This document shows positions 25,330-29,299 of a stretch of DNA of 29,299 nt, piece by piece. Under the pieces are notes generated by a model. That model searched no databases. It saw only the letters and a list, made by a program, of their open reading frames with translations, and was not told the DNA's origin. Position 1 is the first letter of the stretch; each line of letters starts with the position of its first letter. This DNA is from Chara braunii (Eukaryota > Streptophyta > Charophyceae > Charales > Characeae): positions 99,913-129,211 of the forward strand of contig BFEA01000096.1 in the NCBI GenBank assembly GCA_003427395.1. Direction: 5' to 3'. The translations under genes were made by a program, and so were the position numbers.

Positions 25330-27830
25330 AGCGATGGAAGTTGTTGATCTCGTGAGACCCATGGCACTTCACACTTATCAACACTTAGCAATGATTGTAT
25401 CGATTTATTCTTATTTATGTCGGTCCTCAGTTTATATTGCCGACATGAATTTCTCTTATTTATGTCGCTCCAACATGAATTTCGACTTTGTTACAAAAAG
25501 TGAACAATCAAAAGATTCACTTTTAACGAAATGTATATTTATTTCAATTATGATTATTGTATAATATTTCTTAAACTAATTGCATGCCATCATTGTCATG
25601 GTCTAATATGAATATAAGATTCAAAGATTACCTTGAAGTAAGTAACGTAAATATGACATTTGAATGTTTGAAACCACAAAAGGTGCTTAGTGCATATCAC
25701 GTATATTCATATACGTGAACTAAAGGTATTCATAATTTATATTTAAAAAAAAAAGTTTATAATGAAAAAAATGATTAATTTTATAATATAAACAAGTGTT
25801 CTCATCACTACTAGAGGCAAAAGCGCCTATGTGGCAATGAGAAGGAAGCAGGCGGGAGAGGCAAATTTTCGACAAAGGTTACCAAACAAAGTATTCACAG
25901 ACCTGACAACACTTCAAACAAATTTTAACATAGTCGTGAAGTGTCAGACAAGAGGAGTTGATAATGGTTTTTATACAAAATGCAAAACAAAATGTCGAAT
26001 TAAAGAGTTAAGTATTATATTTATGTAGAATGCAGAATATAACAACACACATTGGATAATGTGACTGCCTACAACATCCGTCCCTCTACTCAATACATAA
26101 TAAAATAGTTGTTTTGTATAAAGAACATCAGATGTATAATAACATAATTGTCTACAGTAGAGCCATAATTACTCAAAGTAGAATTTGCAGTATCGAATAC
26201 TGAATATGACTACCACGTTCTCATCATGTGAGTGAAGATGAGACTAACGAACTGAAGAGCCTGAAATTTCAAATATAGTAAAGAGAAAACAAAAAAAATG
26301 CAGGTATGATGATACGATTGTATACAATACAACGACATTCACTTCATATATAATGCCAATTATCATTTGCTCAAAATATCGAATATTATTACTCTTTTCT
26401 ATTTAGAAGAAATAATGTGTGATAGTATGATTGTAAATGTGAAATGTTGAATTCAACAATAATTTTTATATGAAGCGAGCCACTACAGGTTAATCAAACT
26501 TAGGATTTACCTTCAATTGTTATTTTTCCTCTTTGATTTGCAGCCACTACCTATTTTGGTGGTGGAACATATTTTGGAGTTCTTGGACATGAGTCATCTT
26601 TGACAGTCAAAATTAGTGTGTTTGAAGACGACATACAATGAGGAAAAAATATGAAACTTATTTGCATGAAAGGAGGGAAAGGGCATTGATCATTATGGTA
26701 CTAGAGCATAGTGAAGTCATTGAGGCATTTCCGGGTTCGTAAGGAATGCATAACAATCTGTGTAGCCAATTTATACTACGAGTTGAAGAGATTACATATA
26801 AGCATTATTGCTCTTGTTGAACGTCATGGGTCAACCGGTCTTCACCAGAGAGGAGCGATTGATGAGGGCATGTAAGATTAAGGGTGGCAATTCTGCTGGT
26901 TGAAGTGATGTTGCAAAGATATAGCGTTGATGAGTGACAATAATGTAATTGGGATACGATTTGAGGTGACAAGTGATTGTCAATTAACTTGAAGGAGGCA
27001 AGTGACAAATGGACCAACAAGGGAATGATCACCCTAAAAGAGCAAGAGGAAAGTTTTTGCTCGTGCGAATCTAGTATCTGGTGTCAGAGCAAATACCTGT
27101 GCAAGAGAATTTACTTGTATTTGTTCCAATCGCAAGAGGTGTGTTTGCAACTCTATATCCGACAGTGTTGCGTCCTTTTTGCATGACTCACACACAAGCC
27201 AATGTCGTCAGGACAACAAGAGTGAGTATGGTTAGAATAAAGAATGTGTGTGACCGCACATTATTACACTGCGTAATAAGTGATTAGGTTGCAGTCGACC
27301 ATATGTGTAGGCACATGTCTCATGCAGTGACACGAGCAAAGGACAAGTTTAGTTGGTTATGATTGCACGGCACATAGCTAGCATGTGTATGGACGTGTGT
27401 GGTGACCATCACTATGACAAGGCTGCAGCGAATGGCCTCGAAGGCATCCACGGTTGAGCACATAACCGATGAGCTATGGGGCCTAGTTGGTATAAGGCGG
27501 CTTGGGTTGTGACCTCTTATTGATTAGCGTTGAGTTGGCCTACGACCAGCAAGAGCCTTGCTTGGTCCGGGCGTGAAGAACACTTTGGCGAGGGGCCGCC
27601 TCGTCTGTGAGTACCTTTATTGGACCCTCTTTTATTATTTTCATATGTTCCTATCTTGATTATATTTTTGGGTTGTCATATTCTATTTCACTTTTTTTAT
27701 CTAACTGGATCCGTCTAGTGGAATCCGTTGCTGGTAAAATGTTGCTCGCCCAAGTCGATGGTTGGCCTGAATTTGCACGCATATTAACTGTGCAACCTCT
27801 TTTTTTTTTTCTTTTTCTTTTTAAATGAGA
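25330..27830. other. AT-rich region, no recognisable gene
   Basis: Base composition changes sharply after the satellite. From about 25380 to 26500 the sequence is AT-rich with many stops in all frames, and 26500-27600 is mixed. A T-rich tract lies at 27799-27822. All open frames are below 80 codons and none resembles a known protein. A SHORT match to a plant retrotransposon primer-binding site at 27078 was considered and rejected. Confidence 0.5.
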
Positions 27831-28108
27831 CGATGCTCCAATCTATTCGTGGGGAGCAACACGGCTGGGAACCGGGCCCAGCGTCCCTTATCAGAATACA
27901 AGAATGAGCTACCGGGGCCATTACCCGGCTTCGGCTAAAACAATTGAAGAAAAGGAAAACTCAGAAACATTCAGAAGTTGTGTATCAACAAGCCTCCCAA
28001 CCACAAATCAGATAGGTGAAACCTATTCAATCCACCTTCGACCACCAGCAGCATGGCCGTTTTCAGCACGAACCGAAGCTCTTCCAGGCCTCATGCTCCC
28101 ATCAGGAT

Positions 28109-28296
28109 GGGTTACAGAGTTGCACTACCTTGCTCCAGCACCGGTCAACATTGCTTCAGTTACGACCCCCGATGACCACTGATACTGCCGCCGCAAACAG
28201 CCCCCCAGATCTCTCTACCATGCCTCACGCCCCCACTAAGCTAGGTCACAGAGTTGCGCTACCTGGCTCCGGCTCCGGCCATCGTTGCTCCAACAT
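28109..28296. repeat. ~50-bp direct repeat, two copies
   Basis: GGTTACAGAGTTGCACTACC (about 28109) and GGTCACAGAGTTGCGCTACC (about 28243) begin two similar ~50-bp blocks that continue with CTCC-GC-CCGG and CATTGCT or CGTTGCT. The surrounding 27830-28430 has open frames on the + strand up to 167 codons, but nothing recognisable. Confidence 0.7.
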
Positions 28297-28431
28297 CGGT
28301 CTTCAAGGGCCACCGAATTTTCGACCACCCTACGCAGGATCAAAGGTGACATGCCATATATCACATATTCCCACAACCTCCTCTAGAGGCGAACGAAATT
28401 ACTGGACTGGAAGATTAGAAATCTTTAAACG

Positions 28432-28725
28432 AACATCACCCCTCCCTCCCCCTACCCCCTCAGCCCTACACTGCCCCCTGCCGAGGCGAGCGTCCCGCTC
28501 TCCCTCGGCCCCAATATAGGACCAACCCCCTCCACCCCTGTCCCCGAGGACACGCAGTTCCCTCCTAAAACATGCCCTCGCCGCCCCTTGCCCGTTTCTG
28601 CCTCCATTGAGGGCGATGTGGACCCCTCCCACCACCCCAGCCCCAAAAACAGGACAAACGCCCAACTCCGCTTCCACCCTCTTCGAGACATTCAGCCCCC
28701 TCCTTCTAAATCCCCTACAGGATAG
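28432..28725 (+). CDS. Possible proline-rich coding fragment (no start codon)
   Basis: One forward frame stays open for about 98 codons, from NITPPSPYPLSPTLPPA through TPSTPVPEDTQFPPKTC and IEGDVDPSHHPSPKN to a TAG at 28723. Its mixed composition after the first Pro-rich part looks more like protein than the other frames do. It lacks an ATG, so it could be an exon or a fragment of a mobile element's protein. The C-rich base composition alone can also keep frames open, so this is weak. Confidence 0.2.
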   Translation, partial: NITPPSPYPLSPTLPPAEASVPLSLGPNIGPTPSTPVPEDTQFPPKTCPRRPLPVSASIEGDVDPSHHPSPKNRTNAQLRFHPLRDIQPPPSKSPTG

Positions 28726-29010
28726 CGCTCCCTATCCACCCCACTCTCCCAGTTCTGCCCTTCTAAAATAATCAATCCATCCCAGGAATAAACTCGAAAC
28801 TTTCTGAAAAGGACCCGTTGAAAAGGGCGCAGGGCAACAGTAAAGATTATTACAATTATTCCCCTTCCCCTTGCGCCCAATGAACAGATGACTACTCCCA
28901 CCAATTTAGATAGCAGAAAGTAATTATCGAAAAAACTATCGGGATTCAAGCTATGATAGTGAAATTCAAAAACCTCAGGATTTATTAAAGAGTATAGTCA
29001 AGGAACAAAT

Positions 29011-29121
29011 ATGATGTTAAAGTGAAACTAAATGATGTCAATGATGATGATTCCTGCAAATATGCTAACGATTCAGAACAGATGATGTTAAAGTGAAACT
29101 AAATGATGTCAATGATGATGA
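29011..29121. repeat. 40-bp direct repeat, two copies at 71-bp offset
   Basis: ATGATGTTAAAGTGAAACTA followed by AATGATGTCAATGATGATGA occurs at 29011-29050 and 29082-29121. The second copy runs into a GAT-rich stretch. The interval 28726-29010 shows no gene. Confidence 0.9.
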
Positions 29122-29122
29122 A

Positions 29123-29185
29123 TCTGATAGTGATATTGATGATGATGATAATGATGGTATTGGTAATGATGATGATGATGATAAA
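29123..29185. repeat. GAT microsatellite (Asp-rich if translated)
   Basis: Imperfect GAT triplets cover this stretch. One frame reads DESDSDIDDDDNDG and then DDDDDKIYVARHTWPDNLVG before a stop, which could be an acidic coding fragment, but no further support exists in the window. Confidence 0.7.
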
Positions 29186-29204
29186 ATCTATGTAGCACGG
29201 CATA

Positions 29205-29275
29205 CCTGGCCGGATAATCTGGTCGGATTATCTGGCCGGATTATCGGGGGCTAGGATTATCCGGAAATCCGGATG
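29205..29275. repeat. GGATTATC-type short repeats at the window end
   Basis: TGGCCGGATAATCTGG, TCGGATTATCTGG and CCGGATTATCGGGG follow each other, then a partly inverted GGATTATCCGGAAATCCGG. The block is cut by the end of the window, so its full size is unknown. Confidence 0.7.
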
Positions 29276-29299
29276 ATTAAAAAAATGGCCAAAAAAAAG

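Noticed and set aside
27078-27089. TGGTGTCAGAGC, one mismatch from the plant initiator-Met tRNA primer-binding site TGGTATCAGAGC
   Set aside because: I see no TG...CA long terminal repeat, no gag or reverse transcriptase frame, and no matching second repeat in the window.
27468-27560. tRNA-like phrase GGCCTAGTTGGTATAAGGC resembling a D-arm and A box
   Set aside because: No B box (GTTCGANNC) or foldable cloverleaf follows, so neither a tRNA nor a tRNA-derived SINE can be supported.
1-29299. Transposase, reverse transcriptase, integrase, rRNA or intact tRNA
   Set aside because: I looked for DDE, RVT and integrase signatures and RNA gene boxes in the open frames and sequence, and saw none that could be supported.

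Overview
The window looks like repeat-rich nuclear DNA from a eukaryote. The reasons are spliceosomal introns with GTAAG donors and pyrimidine-rich acceptors, long microsatellite, minisatellite and satellite tracts, and large decayed genes separated by kilobases of non-coding repeats. A green-lineage genome (a charophyte or other large plant genome) would fit, because Ulp1-protease-carrying mobile elements are common there, but the species cannot be fixed from sequence alone. All convincing coding sequence lies on the + strand.

Two related, disrupted gene units of about 7.5 kb sit in tandem: unit A (1350-8763) and unit B (13117-20641). They are diverged paralogues, similar only at the protein level, but share the same order of parts: (1) an N-terminal domain with a WF[VL]D motif; (2) a charged linker with nuclear-localisation-like basic clusters; (3) a ParB/sulfiredoxin-fold-like domain with a GQH box; (4) a helical domain; (5) a region resembling a degenerate beta-class (N6-adenine/N4-cytosine) DNA methyltransferase; (6) an unknown domain with a WHPxxxQPAxxNGxWVMA signature; (7) a Gly-rich stretch; (8) an acidic low-complexity exon; (9) a phase-1 intron at the equivalent place; (10) a Ulp1 (C48 cysteine protease) domain. 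Both are broken by in-frame stops and frameshifts. Several stops sit where the paralogue or the family has tryptophan, and three frameshifts sit on homopolymer runs. I found no transposase, reverse transcriptase or integrase.

Each unit is accompanied by its own short interrupted-dyad repeats with a 7-8-7 layout. Unit A has AAGTNCG-N8-CGNACTT sites, usually with a GGATC core, upstream (340-1197), inside (5956-6189), in its intron (7040-7414) and downstream as a decayed array (9408-10243). Unit B has seven AACTNCG-N8-CGCACTT sites just upstream (12555-13043). A mobile element whose ParB-like and methyltransferase-like protein acts on its own subterminal dyads would explain this, but that link is inference.

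Other regions: 1-340 holds a short tandem repeat; 8764-9400 direct repeats and a perfect 17-bp hairpin; 10410-11045 a GA-rich minisatellite; 11560-12500 direct repeats and TA microsatellites; 20690-21840 dyads, hairpins and repeat units after unit B; 22480-23480 dispersed repeats; 23530-25320 a satellite of about 330-370 bp units with composite internal structure; 25330-27830 AT-rich DNA with no recognisable gene; 28430-28725 a short proline-rich open frame; 29010-29280 small duplications, a GAT microsatellite and GGATTATC repeats. An ambiguous base in a C run (21429) and a G28 run (25233-25260) are likely assembly weak spots.
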